Part shown: positions 41,882 to 51,222 of the stretch, piece by piece
How positions within the stretch are numbered: position 1 is the stretch's first letter
How the letters are laid out: each line of letters starts with the position of its first letter
Assembly: GCA_045595965.1 (NCBI GenBank)
Contig: JAZOBN010000030.1
Location: 1 to 60,425, forward strand
Source: CAAGNP01 sp045595965
GTDB lineage: Bacteria; Bacteroidota; Bacteroidia; Bacteroidales; UBA932
Direction: 5' to 3'
DNA length: 60,425 nucleotides
The notes under the pieces: generated by a model
What the model was told of the DNA's origin: nothing
Databases searched by the model: none
What the model saw: the letters and a program-made list of their open reading frames with translations, nothing else
Translations under genes and position numbers: made by a program

Positions 41882-42294
41882 TATTCCGGTGAAGTGGCGA
41901 GGATTACTTTGTATTTGTTCCTTTTGGCGATATTCATCAGTTCAACTACATGCTCTACAGGTACAGACTTGTCAGCATAGATAGAGAAAGTGGGATCTTC
42001 CTGATCTTGTAGCAGGGACTGAATCTGTGGTTCTACCTGATCAAAGCGGACAGGCTTTTCGTTGCCGTTTATATGCCAGGAGAAAGTGTTGTTCCTGGTG
42101 TAATGTTTGATGGATACGCTGACTGTAGCTTTCGCTGACACCTGGTTGGTACTCTTGGGAAGGAGCAGTTTGAGTGCATTGGGATTGACAAGAGTGGAGG
42201 TGACAAGGAAAAATATCAACAGCAAGAACACAATGTCTGTCATGGATGACATTGAGAAACTTGAGTCAACTTTTGTTCTTCTTTTGATAGCCAT
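41881..42294 (-). CDS. exbD: ExbD/TolR-family proton-channel subunit
   Basis: A 137-residue protein with a single TM helix containing the conserved Asp (SMTDIVFLLLIFFLVTST, Asp about 19) and a periplasmic domain. It lies 5 bp after exbB and overlaps tonB by 1 bp. The charged N-terminus MAIKRRTKV is typical of Bacteroidota members. Confidence 0.93.
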   Translation of the reverse strand: MAIKRRTKVDSSFSMSSMTDIVFLLLIFFLVTSTLVNPNALKLLLPKSTNQVSAKATVSVSIKHYTRNNTFSWHINGNEKPVRFDQVEPQIQSLLQDQEDPTFSIYADKSVPVEHVVELMNIAKRNKYKVILATSPE

Positions 42295-42299
42295 TGTGA

Positions 42300-42998
42300 T
42301 TATTTCTTAGATTCAGCAGGTTCGTGAAGCATATCCATGAATTCGATGGTTGTGCTCTCCATCTTGAATGCAAGGTCACTGATTTTTGATGTGAGGTAGT
42401 TGTATCCGAAGTATGCGATGATGCCGACGAACAAACCCCCGACAGTGGTTACCATAGCAGTGTAAATACCGCTTGAAAGTAGGGTGATATCTATGTTGTT
42501 GCCAGCTTGCGACATATTGAAGAATGCCTGGATCATACCCATTACAGTACCCAGGAAACCGATCATAGGGGCACCACCGGCGATTGTCGCAAGTAGAGGA
42601 AGGTTCTTTTCAAGTCTTGCAACCTCCACATTACCTGTATTCTCAACAGCAGCCTGGATATCTGACAATGGTCTGCCGATCCTCTCAATACCCTTCTCAA
42701 TAAGCCTTGCGATAGGGGAGTCGTTGCGCTTGCAAAGTTCAATGGCAGATGTGATTTTTCCATCATGAATCATATCATGGATGTCATCCATAAAGTTTTT
42801 GTCAAAATTTGAAGCTTTTTTGATAGCCCACCATTTCTGACCGAAAATGTAGATGGCAAGGATGGAGAGGATAAGGAGGACAATCATCAACCATCCACCT
42901 TTGACAGCCATTCCCCAAACGGAAAAATTCAATTCTTCTGCAGCAACAGCAACTTCCTGTGCTACAACTTCTGTGCTTGCTTGTAATAGTGTCAACAT
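42300..42998 (-). CDS. exbB: ExbB/TolQ/MotA-family proton-channel subunit
   Basis: A 232-residue protein with TM1 (about 33-50), a cytoplasmic loop rich in helices, and a TM2/TM3 pair holding the family signature LLATIAGGAPMIGFLGTVMG and GLFVGIIAYFGYNYL. It forms the pentameric motor around ExbD. It overlaps the truA stop by 7 bp, so truA-exbB-exbD-tonB is one operon. Confidence 0.93.
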   Translation of the reverse strand: MLTLLQASTEVVAQEVAVAAEELNFSVWGMAVKGGWLMIVLLILSILAIYIFGQKWWAIKKASNFDKNFMDDIHDMIHDGKITSAIELCKRNDSPIARLIEKGIERIGRPLSDIQAAVENTGNVEVARLEKNLPLLATIAGGAPMIGFLGTVMGMIQAFFNMSQAGNNIDITLLSSGIYTAMVTTVGGLFVGIIAYFGYNYLTSKISDLAFKMESTTIEFMDMLHEPAESKK

Positions 42999-43789
42999 AT
43001 TGTAATAAATTTATTGTTTTCAATGTATGGATATGTCACTTTGGTCAGGAACAGTGCATGACCGGGAACCGATTGCCCTGCAGCGCATCTGTCTTTCTCT
43101 TCCAAAAGAGTTTCAATCCAGGAAACATCCTTTTTGCCACGCCCAATCTCCATCAGGGATCCAACCACCGCCCTCACCATATTCCTTAAAAATCTGTTGG
43201 CAGTTATGGTGAAAACAAGATATCTTGTCCCCTCTGCTCCACCCCATTCGGGGGTGTATTCCCCCCAATAAGCCTCTTTTACATCGCATATTGAGGTTGC
43301 ATTTCCTCCGTTCAATTTTTCAAAACTACTAAAATCCTTCCTCCCCAACAAAAATTTTGCAGCGCGGTTCATCGCCTCGATGTCAAGATTGAACTTGCAA
43401 AAATAAGAATAAGTTTCAGAAAATGGCTCTTTCCCGATATGTACGAAGTATTTATAAGTTCTGCTTGTAGCATCAAATCTTGCGTGTGCTTCGGAATGTA
43501 CTGGAATGATGGAGTGAACTGATATCCCTTTTGGAAGAATGGCATTCAATTTGTAAACAACCCTCTCCGGATTTGCTTGAAGTGTCTCAGATTCGGAGTC
43601 AAAATGGGCAAAAAAACTCCTTGCATTAACCCCCGTGTCTGTCCTTCCTGCACCGGTTACATCTATACTGCAGCCAAGTAATGTTGAGAGAGCTTTTTCT
43701 ACCTCAGCTTCAATCGTTGGGGCGTTCTCCTGGATCTGCCATCCGCTGTATCCGGCACCGCAGTATGATAAGGATAAGAAATACCTCAT
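42992..43789 (-). CDS. truA: tRNA pseudouridine(38-40) synthase TruA
   Basis: TruA converts uridines 38-40 of the anticodon arm to pseudouridine. The 265-residue protein starts at ATG 43789 (MRYFLSLSYCGAGYSGWQIQ). It has the catalytic aspartate in GAGRTDTGVNA (Asp51), RFDATSRTYKYFV, and FLRNMVRAVVGSLMEIGRGK near the C-terminus. Longer upstream frames lack homology and would cross the promoter region. It is the first gene of an operon with the TonB motor genes. Confidence 0.95.
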   Translation of the reverse strand: MRYFLSLSYCGAGYSGWQIQENAPTIEAEVEKALSTLLGCSIDVTGAGRTDTGVNARSFFAHFDSESETLQANPERVVYKLNAILPKGISVHSIIPVHSEAHARFDATSRTYKYFVHIGKEPFSETYSYFCKFNLDIEAMNRAAKFLLGRKDFSSFEKLNGGNATSICDVKEAYWGEYTPEWGGAEGTRYLVFTITANRFLRNMVRAVVGSLMEIGRGKKDVSWIETLLEEKDRCAAGQSVPGHALFLTKVTYPYIENNKFITIC

Positions 43790-43807
43790 TTTATTGAGAA
43801 AAATTAC

Positions 43808-43840
43808 TAATTTTGTGGGTTCAAAAACGACGCAAAAATA
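43808..43840. promoter_or_regulatory. Divergent -7 elements for moxR (+) and truA (-)
   Basis: The plus strand has TAATTTTG (43808-43815), about 39 nt before the moxR ATG. The minus strand has TATTTTTG (43833-43840), about 44 nt before the truA ATG. Neither has a clear -33 TTTG. The two elements face each other across 17 bp, so the polymerases converge and may interfere. Confidence 0.42.
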
Positions 43841-43853
43841 CAAAATATTTAAT

Positions 43854-44846
43854 ATGGATACCGTAAATATCAAAGAATTGAACGACAGAATCCAGCTTGA
43901 GAGCTCTTTTGTGGATATTTTGTCAATGGAAATGAACAAAGTGATTGTCGGACAGAAGCATTTGGTTGAAAACCTACTTATAGGTCTGCTGGCAAATGGA
44001 CATATCTTGCTGGAGGGTGTACCAGGACTTGCAAAGACATTGGCTATCAATACTTTGGCTTCGTGTGTGAATGCAAAATTCAATAGAATTCAGTTTACAC
44101 CCGATTTGCTCCCTGCAGACGTTTTAGGTACTTTGATTTATAGTCAGAAAACAGAGCAGTTCCAGATTAAGAAAGGTCCCATATTTGCGAACTTCATATT
44201 GGCCGACGAGATCAACCGTTCACCTGCAAAGGTGCAGTCAGCCCTTTTGGAGGCGATGCAGGAGAGACAGGTGACTATCGGTGATGAGACATTCAAACTT
44301 CCGGAACCATTCCTTGTGCTTGCTACACAAAACCCTATTGAACAAGAGGGAACTTATCCTCTGCCGGAGGCTCAGGTGGACCGTTTTATGTTGAAGGTGG
44401 TTGTGACATATCCCAAGAAAGAGGAGGAAAAGCAGATTATCAGGATGAACAACGGCGGCAACTTCCCAAAAGCAAGTGCTGTCCTGAAACCTGAAGATAT
44501 AATCAGGGCAAGAGAGGTGGTAAAAGATGTCTATATGGATGAAAAAATAGAGAGATATATTGTAGATATCGTTTATGCTACCCGTACACCAGAGGAGTAT
44601 GGTCTCGGCTCGTTGAAGAATCTGATCTCCTATGGAGGCTCTCCACGTGCATCAATTTCTTTAGCTATGGCTTCAAAAGCGTATGCATTCATCAAGAGAC
44701 GCGGATATGTGATTCCGGAGGATGTCAGAGCGGTATGCTATGAGGTTTTGAGACACCGTATCGGCTTGACCTACGAGGCAGAAGCGGAAAATATCACTAC
44801 AGAGAATATTATTTCAGAAATTATAAATGCGGTAGAAGTTCCTTAG
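43854..44846 (+). CDS. MoxR-family AAA+ ATPase
   Basis: A 330-residue AAA+ ATPase starting at ATG 43854 (MDTVNIKELNDRIQLESSF), because upstream codons lack homology and overlap truA. Walker A is LLEGVPGLAKTLAI (about 54-67), Walker B is FILADEINRSPAK, and sensor 1 is LVLATQNPIEQEGTYPLPEA. MoxR proteins act as chaperones with von Willebrand A-domain partners. The following DUF58 gene is 3 bp away and the VWA-containing Bat genes are next. Confidence 0.94.
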   Translation: MDTVNIKELNDRIQLESSFVDILSMEMNKVIVGQKHLVENLLIGLLANGHILLEGVPGLAKTLAINTLASCVNAKFNRIQFTPDLLPADVLGTLIYSQKTEQFQIKKGPIFANFILADEINRSPAKVQSALLEAMQERQVTIGDETFKLPEPFLVLATQNPIEQEGTYPLPEAQVDRFMLKVVVTYPKKEEEKQIIRMNNGGNFPKASAVLKPEDIIRAREVVKDVYMDEKIERYIVDIVYATRTPEEYGLGSLKNLISYGGSPRASISLAMASKAYAFIKRRGYVIPEDVRAVCYEVLRHRIGLTYEAEAENITTENIISEIINAVEVP

Positions 44847-44849
44847 TCT

Positions 44850-45731
44850 ATGGAGAACGATTTGCTGAAAAAAGTCAGAAAGATCGAGATTAAGACAAAG
44901 TCTCTTTCCCATCAGATATTTGCGGGAGAATACCACTCTGCCTTCAAGGGGCGCGGTATGGCCTTCAGTGAGGTGCGTGAGTATCAGTATGGGGACGATG
45001 TCCGCAATATGGACTGGAATGTGACTGCCCGGTTGAGGTCTCCTTATATCAAGGTATTTGAAGAGGAGAGGGAACTGACAGTTCTCCTTCTGATTGATGT
45101 CAGCGGATCCCGTTTTTTCGGGTCCACATCCAAAATGAAGAGGGATCTCATGGCAGAAGTTGGTGCTGTCCTCTCATTTTCTGCATCAGTAAACAATGAT
45201 AAGGTGGGGGCTCTCTTCTTCAGTTCAAAGGTGGAGAAATTCATCCCGCCAAAGAAGGGGAGGAGTCATCTGCTGCATATAATAAGGGAACTTGTTGAGT
45301 TTGAACCACAGGAAAAGGGGACAGATATAGGTGAAGCGCTCCGATATCTGACCAATGCAATCAAGAAAAAATGTACAGCATTCTTGTTGTCTGACCTTAT
45401 TGATGTGGATCAGACGGGGAAACCCAGGTATGAGGATGCATTGAAAGTGGCTGTCAACAGACATGATATATCTGTTATAAATATTTACGATCCAAGGGAG
45501 AGAGAACTCCCGAATGTAGGGCTCCTGCGAGTCAAGGATGGGGAGAGTGGGGAAGATCTCTGGATCGATACATCGGATAGAAAAATAAGGGACTCTTTTG
45601 CCAGATGGAATCTCTCACTGTACGAACAGACAATGTCCACATTCCGAAGGTATAAAGTGGATTGTGTGAGCATCAGGACAGATGAAGATTATGTAAAAGG
45701 TCTTGTTACTTTATTTAAGAGTAGAGGATGA
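44850..45731 (+). CDS. DUF58 (VWA-like) protein
   Basis: A 293-residue protein with the DUF58 signature GEYHSAFKGRGMAFSEVREY and GDDVRNMDWNVTAR near residues 27-66, followed by a VWA-like fold (LLLIDVSGSRFFGS; DxSxS MIDAS motif at about 82-86). It is the usual partner of MoxR in Bat operons. Its stop overlaps the next start by 4 bp. Confidence 0.92.
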   Translation: MENDLLKKVRKIEIKTKSLSHQIFAGEYHSAFKGRGMAFSEVREYQYGDDVRNMDWNVTARLRSPYIKVFEEERELTVLLLIDVSGSRFFGSTSKMKRDLMAEVGAVLSFSASVNNDKVGALFFSSKVEKFIPPKKGRSHLLHIIRELVEFEPQEKGTDIGEALRYLTNAIKKKCTAFLLSDLIDVDQTGKPRYEDALKVAVNRHDISVINIYDPRERELPNVGLLRVKDGESGEDLWIDTSDRKIRDSFARWNLSLYEQTMSTFRRYKVDCVSIRTDEDYVKGLVTLFKSRG

Positions 45732-46690
45732 CGATGAAAAGGTTATTCAAATATATATTGTCCATTCTGTTTTTGGGTATTTTTTCAGTCTCTGGAGATG
45801 CCCAGCAGTTATTGTCCTCCAATTTTTCCCAGGATACAATCCTTATAGGGGATCAGGTGGAGTGGAGTGCAAAGGTAAAAGTGCCACAGGATGTGACTGT
45901 ATGGCTCGATTCGTTGAGCAATCCTGTTGTTCCCGGGGTGGAACTGATAAGTGGCTTTACCTTCGATACTATCTCTTCAAAAAAGAGGAAGGAGCTTGAT
46001 ATAGAACTCAAAGCGATACTCACCTCATTTGATAGCGGTTCATATTATCTTCCACGTCAGGTGATTTATTTCTATAAAGGGGAGGAACTTGTGGATACCC
46101 TTGTCCTGAATGAAAGGAATCTGGAAGTGACCACTGTCCCTATAGATACCACCACCTACGAGATGTTCGATATCAAGCCTCAGATCAAGTACCCTGTGAC
46201 ATTCAAAGTGGTATTTCCATGGGTATTGGCCGGTCTGGCGATTCTGGGACTGATATATGTCCTATTTGTTCTTCTTAAAAGGAGAAGGGAGAACAGACCT
46301 GTATTTGGAAAACCAGTTGTACAGGATCCTCCTCATATAGTTGCTTTGAGAAATCTTGAGAAAATTAGAGAACAGAAATTGTGGCAGAGCAATAAAGAGA
46401 AGGAGTTCTATACCGAGGTTACCGAGACAATGCGTGAGTATATCGAATCAAGATATAATCTTCCCACTTTCGAAAAGACAACTGCCGAGATTATGGATTC
46501 ATTGGTAGGGGCAGGTGCTCAAGGTGAAGAGTTTGAAGAACTTAAAGAGATGTTTTCAGTGGCAGATCTTGTCAAGTTTGCGAAGTATAAGGCTACCGAA
46601 GCCGAAAACGAGAGGGCAATTCCTGTGGCTGTAAGGTATGTAAATGCAACATATATAACCAAAATAGAAGAGGAGTCAGATAATGGATAA
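45728..46690 (+). CDS. Bat-operon membrane protein (BatD/DUF4381-like)
   Basis: A 320-residue protein with a signal peptide (about 1-24, KYILSILFLGIFSVSGDAQ), a periplasmic beta-rich domain, a TM helix (about 165-182, VLAGLAILGLIYVLFVLLKR) and a cytoplasmic helical tail (YTEVTETMREYIESRYNLPT). This layout occupies the position between DUF58 and BatA in Bacteroidota bat operons. It overlaps DUF58 by 4 bp and batA by 8 bp. The function is inferred from the operon. Confidence 0.75.
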   Translation: MTMKRLFKYILSILFLGIFSVSGDAQQLLSSNFSQDTILIGDQVEWSAKVKVPQDVTVWLDSLSNPVVPGVELISGFTFDTISSKKRKELDIELKAILTSFDSGSYYLPRQVIYFYKGEELVDTLVLNERNLEVTTVPIDTTTYEMFDIKPQIKYPVTFKVVFPWVLAGLAILGLIYVLFVLLKRRRENRPVFGKPVVQDPPHIVALRNLEKIREQKLWQSNKEKEFYTEVTETMREYIESRYNLPTFEKTTAEIMDSLVGAGAQGEEFEELKEMFSVADLVKFAKYKATEAENERAIPVAVRYVNATYITKIEEESDNG

Positions 46691-47678
46691 TATGTTTTTT
46701 GAATATCCTGAATTGCTTTATCTGGAATTTCTTCTGGTTCCGATGATTGCAATCTATCTTTTAAGAGAGTTCAGAGGAAAGAGACCGAGCATGTTGGTCT
46801 CAACCTCATTGCCATTCCTTTCGAACAGAGGGGGTGTAAAGTTATGGGTAAGGCATCTTCCATTTGTCTTGAGGGTAATAGCGGTAGCTGCAATCATTGT
46901 TGCGATAGCCCGTCCCAGATCTTCTTCAAATTACGAAAAGATTGATTCAGAGGGTATTGATATTGTCCTTGCAATGGACATTTCTACCAGTATGCTTGCA
47001 AGGGATTTCAATCCCGACAGAATTGGGGCAGCAAAGGATATTGCCATCCAGTTCATTGCCGAAAGGCCATCAGACAGGATTGGCGTTGTGGTATTTGCAG
47101 GGGAGAGCTTCACCCAGTCCCCACTTACAACCGACAGGGCAACCTTGATAAATCTGATGAAGGAGATCGAGTGTGGAATTATCGAGGACGGTACAGCCAT
47201 AGGAAACGGACTTGCAAACGCAGTGGCGAGGTTGAAGGACTCACAGGCGAAGAGCAGGGTTGTTATCCTGTTGACAGATGGTGTAAACAATAGTGGAGAA
47301 ATTGCCCCTCAGATGGCAATAGAGATTGCAAAGACCTACGGGATAAGGGTTTATACTATCGGAGTCGGAGCTATGGGAGAGGCACCTTATCCAATGATGA
47401 CCCCTTACGGAGTAAAAGAGGTGAATGTGAAGGTGGAGATTGATGAGAAACTGCTGGAAGAGATCGCTTCGGAAACAGGAGGATCTTACTTCAGAGCGAC
47501 AGACAATACAAAACTTCTCTCCATCTACCGGGAAATCAATGAAATGGAAAAAAGTAGGACAACTGTTGACTCATTCCCCATATATAAGGAGGAGTTTCAT
47601 CTATTTGGAGTTGTGGCATTGTGTGCATTGCTTTTGGAATTGATTGTTAGACTTTTTGCAGCGAGGAGGATAGTATGA
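46683..47678 (+). CDS. batA: BatA, von Willebrand A-domain membrane protein
   Basis: A 331-residue protein with N-terminal TM helices (about 8-25 and 55-75), a VWA domain with MIDAS motif DISTS (VLAMDISTSMLARDFNPDR, about 95-113), RVVILLTDGVNNSG, and a C-terminal TM (about 308-325). Bat proteins were named for aerotolerance in Bacteroides. VWA-MoxR pairs are thought to assemble or protect metal-dependent envelope complexes. It overlaps batB by 4 bp. Confidence 0.9.
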   Translation: MDNMFFEYPELLYLEFLLVPMIAIYLLREFRGKRPSMLVSTSLPFLSNRGGVKLWVRHLPFVLRVIAVAAIIVAIARPRSSSNYEKIDSEGIDIVLAMDISTSMLARDFNPDRIGAAKDIAIQFIAERPSDRIGVVVFAGESFTQSPLTTDRATLINLMKEIECGIIEDGTAIGNGLANAVARLKDSQAKSRVVILLTDGVNNSGEIAPQMAIEIAKTYGIRVYTIGVGAMGEAPYPMMTPYGVKEVNVKVEIDEKLLEEIASETGGSYFRATDNTKLLSIYREINEMEKSRTTVDSFPIYKEEFHLFGVVALCALLLELIVRLFAARRIV

Positions 47679-49393
47679 TACATTTTGCAGAGGGACAATA
47701 TTTATTTCTGATTCTGCTGATCCCATTTTTCTTCATTGCCTACTGGGTGATGAGAAGGGTCAGAAAAAGGAGAATTGCCCGTTGGGGCGATTCATATTTG
47801 CTTGCGAAATTGACTCCGCTGGCATCCAAGAGGAAGGGTTGGGTTAAATTGATCCTGTTCTCTTTAGCATTTTTCTTCTTTGTAATAGGTCTGGCACGTC
47901 CTCAGATTGGTGCTGCTATCAAAGAGCAGGAGGTAAAGGGGGCAGAGATTATGATTGCTCTCGATGTCTCCAATTCAATGCTTGCTGAGGATTATTATCC
48001 AAACAGACTTGAGAGGGCAAAACTAGCCATTTCGAAACTTGTTGACAGATTGCAGGACGATAGAGTTGGACTGGTGGTTTTTGCCGGACAATCTTTTGTA
48101 CAGCTTCCGATTACTACAGACTATGTCTCAGCCAAGATTTTCCTCAATACTATAAATACTGAGAGTATCCCTATCCAGGGGACTGCTCTGGGGGATGCAA
48201 TCAAGACTTGTGTCAAGAGTTTCAGTATGGAGAGTGAGAACAGCAGGGCAATAATTCTGATTACAGATGGTGAAAACCATGAAGATGACCCAGTTCAGGC
48301 AGCCAAAGATGCAACAACAATGGGGGCGAGAGTATTCTGTGTAGGTGTAGGTTCACTTGAAGGTAAACCCATTCCCAAGGATGGGGAGTTGATGAAGGAC
48401 AAAAATGGGGATATCGTTGTGACAAGACTTGATGAGAAGACATTGATGGAGGTGGCAAATGCAGGAGAGGGTCTCTATGTCAGGGCTGGAAATAATGAAT
48501 TCGGCCTTAACCCTATCATAGATGAGATCAGAAGTATGGAGGCGAAGAGGTACCAGTCCATAGTCTTTGAAGAGTACGATGAACAATATATGTATTTCTT
48601 TGCCATTGCATTGTTCTTCCTTATGCTGGAGTTTATGATTAGAGAGAGGAGAAATAACAGAAAACTTTTTTCGGACAACAGAGCTTTACTCATTGTTGTT
48701 TTCTTAATGGCTGCTTCACCCGTTTTTGGTCAAGTTGACAGGTCTGATGTCAGAAAAGGAAACAACGATTACAAGAAACAAAAGTACCTGGATTCTGAAA
48801 TCCATTATAAGAAGGGTATTTTGAAAGACTCTACATCGTTAGTATCTGCATATAACCTCGGAAACGTATATTACAAAATGGAGAACTTTGACGAATCGGC
48901 AAATAATCTCTCCACTTTGGCAGATACAATGAAGAATTCAACTGAGGACTATGTCTCTGATTATTTCCACAATATGGGCAATGTCTATCTTAAGCAGAAG
49001 AAATATCAGGAGGCGGTGGAGTCATTCAAGGAGTCACTTCGGCGCAATCCATCTGATTTTGAAACAAAATCCAATCTTGCTTATGCTCAGAAGATGTTGA
49101 AGAACCAACAAAACCAGCAGCAGAACCAGCAACAGCAGCAAGATCAGCAGCAGAACCAGAATCAGAATCAGAATGATGATCAGCAGCAGAACCAGAACCA
49201 AAATCAGAATCAGAATCAGGATCAGAAGAACCAACAGGATAATCAGCAACAACAGGCACCACCAAACATATCCCCACAGACTGCACAGCAGATTCTGCAA
49301 GCGATAGAAGATAAAGAAAAAGAGACACAGGATAAAGTCAATAAGGAGAAAGCTGAAAGGGTAAAATCGAAGCAAAAAGAGAAAAACTGGTAG
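47675..49393 (+). CDS. Fused BatB-BatC: VWA domain followed by TPR and Gln/Asn-rich tail
   Basis: A 572-residue protein. Residues 1-325 are BatB-like: TM helices near 8-24 and 60-77, VWA MIDAS in IALDVSNSMLAEDYYPNR, AIILITDGENHED, and a TM near 307-320. A hydrophobic signal-like stretch (LLIVVFLMAASPVFGQ, about 335-350) follows. TPR repeats typical of BatC come next (about 350-470, YNLGNVYYKMENFDESANNL, FHNMGNVYLKQKKYQEAVES). The tail at about 475-530 is almost only Gln, Asn and Asp. In several relatives batB and batC are separate genes; here one uninterrupted frame covers both. The internal signal-like stretch suggests the fusion joined two once-separate exported proteins. Confidence 0.88.
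   Translation: MIHFAEGQYLFLILLIPFFFIAYWVMRRVRKRRIARWGDSYLLAKLTPLASKRKGWVKLILFSLAFFFFVIGLARPQIGAAIKEQEVKGAEIMIALDVSNSMLAEDYYPNRLERAKLAISKLVDRLQDDRVGLVVFAGQSFVQLPITTDYVSAKIFLNTINTESIPIQGTALGDAIKTCVKSFSMESENSRAIILITDGENHEDDPVQAAKDATTMGARVFCVGVGSLEGKPIPKDGELMKDKNGDIVVTRLDEKTLMEVANAGEGLYVRAGNNEFGLNPIIDEIRSMEAKRYQSIVFEEYDEQYMYFFAIALFFLMLEFMIRERRNNRKLFSDNRALLIVVFLMAASPVFGQVDRSDVRKGNNDYKKQKYLDSEIHYKKGILKDSTSLVSAYNLGNVYYKMENFDESANNLSTLADTMKNSTEDYVSDYFHNMGNVYLKQKKYQEAVESFKESLRRNPSDFETKSNLAYAQKMLKNQQNQQQNQQQQQDQQQNQNQNQNDDQQQNQNQNQNQNQDQKNQQDNQQQQAPPNISPQTAQQILQAIEDKEKETQDKVNKEKAERVKSKQKEKNW
49102..49257 (+). repeat. Gln/Asn codon repeat tract in batBC
   Basis: An irregular tract of CAG, CAA, AAC and AAT codons encoding about 50 Gln/Asn/Asp residues. 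It is the only low-complexity run of this kind in the window. It has no DNA-level spacer structure, and the variation looks like codon slippage. Confidence 0.85.
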
Positions 49394-49396
49394 TAT

Positions 49397-51217
49397 ATGA
49401 AATATAGAGTGACAAGAATATTGGCAATGGTGGCTCTCTTCCTCACTTCAATAGGGGTGATGGGGCAAGAGCATTCCTTGACAGTTGAAGCACCTGCGGT
49501 TGTGGCCGTAGATGAGGCTTTCAGGGTAGTTTTTACCGCAACAGGGAAATCAAAAGATTTTACCCCCGGTGAGTTTGCCGACTTTCAGGTTCTGGCAGGT
49601 CCATCAACATCAACAATGTCAAGTGTGCAGTATGTAAATGGCAAAAGGACAGAGGTCTACAATCAAAGCTATACTTATGTGTTGCTCCCTACCAAAGAGG
49701 GAAAATTTACCATCCCCCCCGCATCTGTGAAGATAGATGGGAAATTGTATAGCAGCAAATCTGTTATTGTTGAGGTGGTAAAGACTCCGGAAAAGGTCTC
49801 TTCTGACACCCAGCAACAAGGAAATGGCGTCGGAAATCGAAGTGGGGTGGCAACAATCGGGGCAGACGATCTGATGTTGGATCTCTCTGTAAACAAGAAG
49901 AATGTGATTAAGGGGGAACCTGTGATTGTAACTTTGAAATTGTTGTCAAGGGTCAATCTGAGTGGGGTGGAAGATGTGAAATTCCCATCCTTCAACGGTT
50001 TCTGGAGTCAGGAGGTGGAGACACCCTCAAATCTCCAATTCGTGAGAGAAACTTACAATGGTGAGATATACAGTGCTGCCCTTTTGAGAAAATATGTCCT
50101 TCTCCCACAGCAGACCGGTACACTGACAATAGACCCTGCCGAGATGATATGTTCGGTACAGGTGAGGTCATCTGCACCCTCCCGTTCAGTCTTTGATGAC
50201 TTCTTTGAGAGTTATCAGACCCTTAAAAAAAGGATTCATTCACAGGAGATTAAAATAAATGTCTCTTCGCTTCCCGCTGGTGCCCCACCCTCATTTACAG
50301 GTGGTGTCGGCGATTTCAAGCTTAATGTCTCTTTGTCAAGGGATTCGCTGAAAGCCCATGAGGCTGCCTCATTGATAGTTACAATTTCGGGAAGTGGCAA
50401 CCTGAATCTTATTGAGGCTCCCAAATTGAACTTCCCTCCCGATTTTGAGGTGTATGATGTGAAGAGAAGTGAGAAAATCGCCACCACATCATCAGGTTCT
50501 ACAGGGAGCAAAACATTCGAATATCCATTTATCCCGAGAAGTGCCGGTAATTTTACAATCAATCCGGTGGAGTTCAGCTATTACAGTATCAGAGGGAAAA
50601 AGTATCAGACACTCAATTCTGAACCGCTGAACGTCAATGTGGCAAGGGGTGAAGATGCGGGTAATCAGATTATATCTTCTGGCGTAAACAAACAGAGTGT
50701 GAAGAGTCTCGGAAATGATATCCGTTACATTGTTACCTCTGGAAACCATCTTACCAAGGATGGAGGATATGTTATTTCATCTCTCTGGTACTGGGTAGTG
50801 GCGGCATTTGTTGTTGCATTGTATTTTCTCCTATCGTCGATGGTCAGAAGGTCAATTGCGAGGAGAGCAGATATAGCCGGAAGCAGAAACAGGAAAGCAA
50901 AAAAGGTTGCAAAAGTCCGTCTGAAGAGGGCAGAAGAGTTTTTGAAACAGGAACTCTATACAGCCTTCTATGAGGAGTTGCACAAAGCGGTACTATGTTA
51001 TCTTTCAGATAAACTTACCATTCCATTGGCGGAACTTGGACGGGAGGGTATAAAAGAGAAACTGTCCCAGAAAGGATATCCGCAAGAACTGGCAGATTCC
51101 CTTGATTCATTGATAGATGCATGTGAATATGCCCGTTATGCCCCATCATCTGGAGCTGTGGCGATGGAGAAACATTATTTGGAGGCTGTACGTATAATTT
51201 CAGAAATAGAGAGTTAA
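49397..51217 (+). CDS. batD: BatD, oxygen-tolerance family protein
   Basis: A 606-residue protein with a signal peptide (MKYRVTRILAMVALFLTSIG). The BatD domain consists of serial beta-sandwiches (LTVEAPAVVAVDEAFRVVFT, VLLPTKEGKFTIPPASVKID, YPFIPRSAGNFTINPVEFSY). A TM helix (about 460-478) is followed by a basic cytoplasmic tail with helical segments (VRLKRAEEFLKQELYTAFYE). It lies 3 bp after batBC. Confidence 0.9.
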   Translation: MKYRVTRILAMVALFLTSIGVMGQEHSLTVEAPAVVAVDEAFRVVFTATGKSKDFTPGEFADFQVLAGPSTSTMSSVQYVNGKRTEVYNQSYTYVLLPTKEGKFTIPPASVKIDGKLYSSKSVIVEVVKTPEKVSSDTQQQGNGVGNRSGVATIGADDLMLDLSVNKKNVIKGEPVIVTLKLLSRVNLSGVEDVKFPSFNGFWSQEVETPSNLQFVRETYNGEIYSAALLRKYVLLPQQTGTLTIDPAEMICSVQVRSSAPSRSVFDDFFESYQTLKKRIHSQEIKINVSSLPAGAPPSFTGGVGDFKLNVSLSRDSLKAHEAASLIVTISGSGNLNLIEAPKLNFPPDFEVYDVKRSEKIATTSSGSTGSKTFEYPFIPRSAGNFTINPVEFSYYSIRGKKYQTLNSEPLNVNVARGEDAGNQIISSGVNKQSVKSLGNDIRYIVTSGNHLTKDGGYVISSLWYWVVAAFVVALYFLLSSMVRRSIARRADIAGSRNRKAKKVAKVRLKRAEEFLKQELYTAFYEELHKAVLCYLSDKLTIPLAELGREGIKEKLSQKGYPQELADSLDSLIDACEYARYAPSSGAVAMEKHYLEAVRIISEIES

Positions 51218-51222
51218 GAAGT

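Noticed and set aside
49102..49257. CRISPR-like short repeats
   Set aside because: The repeats are 3- and 6-base codon patterns with no unique spacers and lie in frame within a gene.
49034..49375. Antisense Leu/Ile-rich frame opposite the Gln/Asn tract
   Set aside because: It is the shadow of CAG/CAA/AAC/AAT codons in batBC, and the hydrophobic run is an artefact of codon complement.
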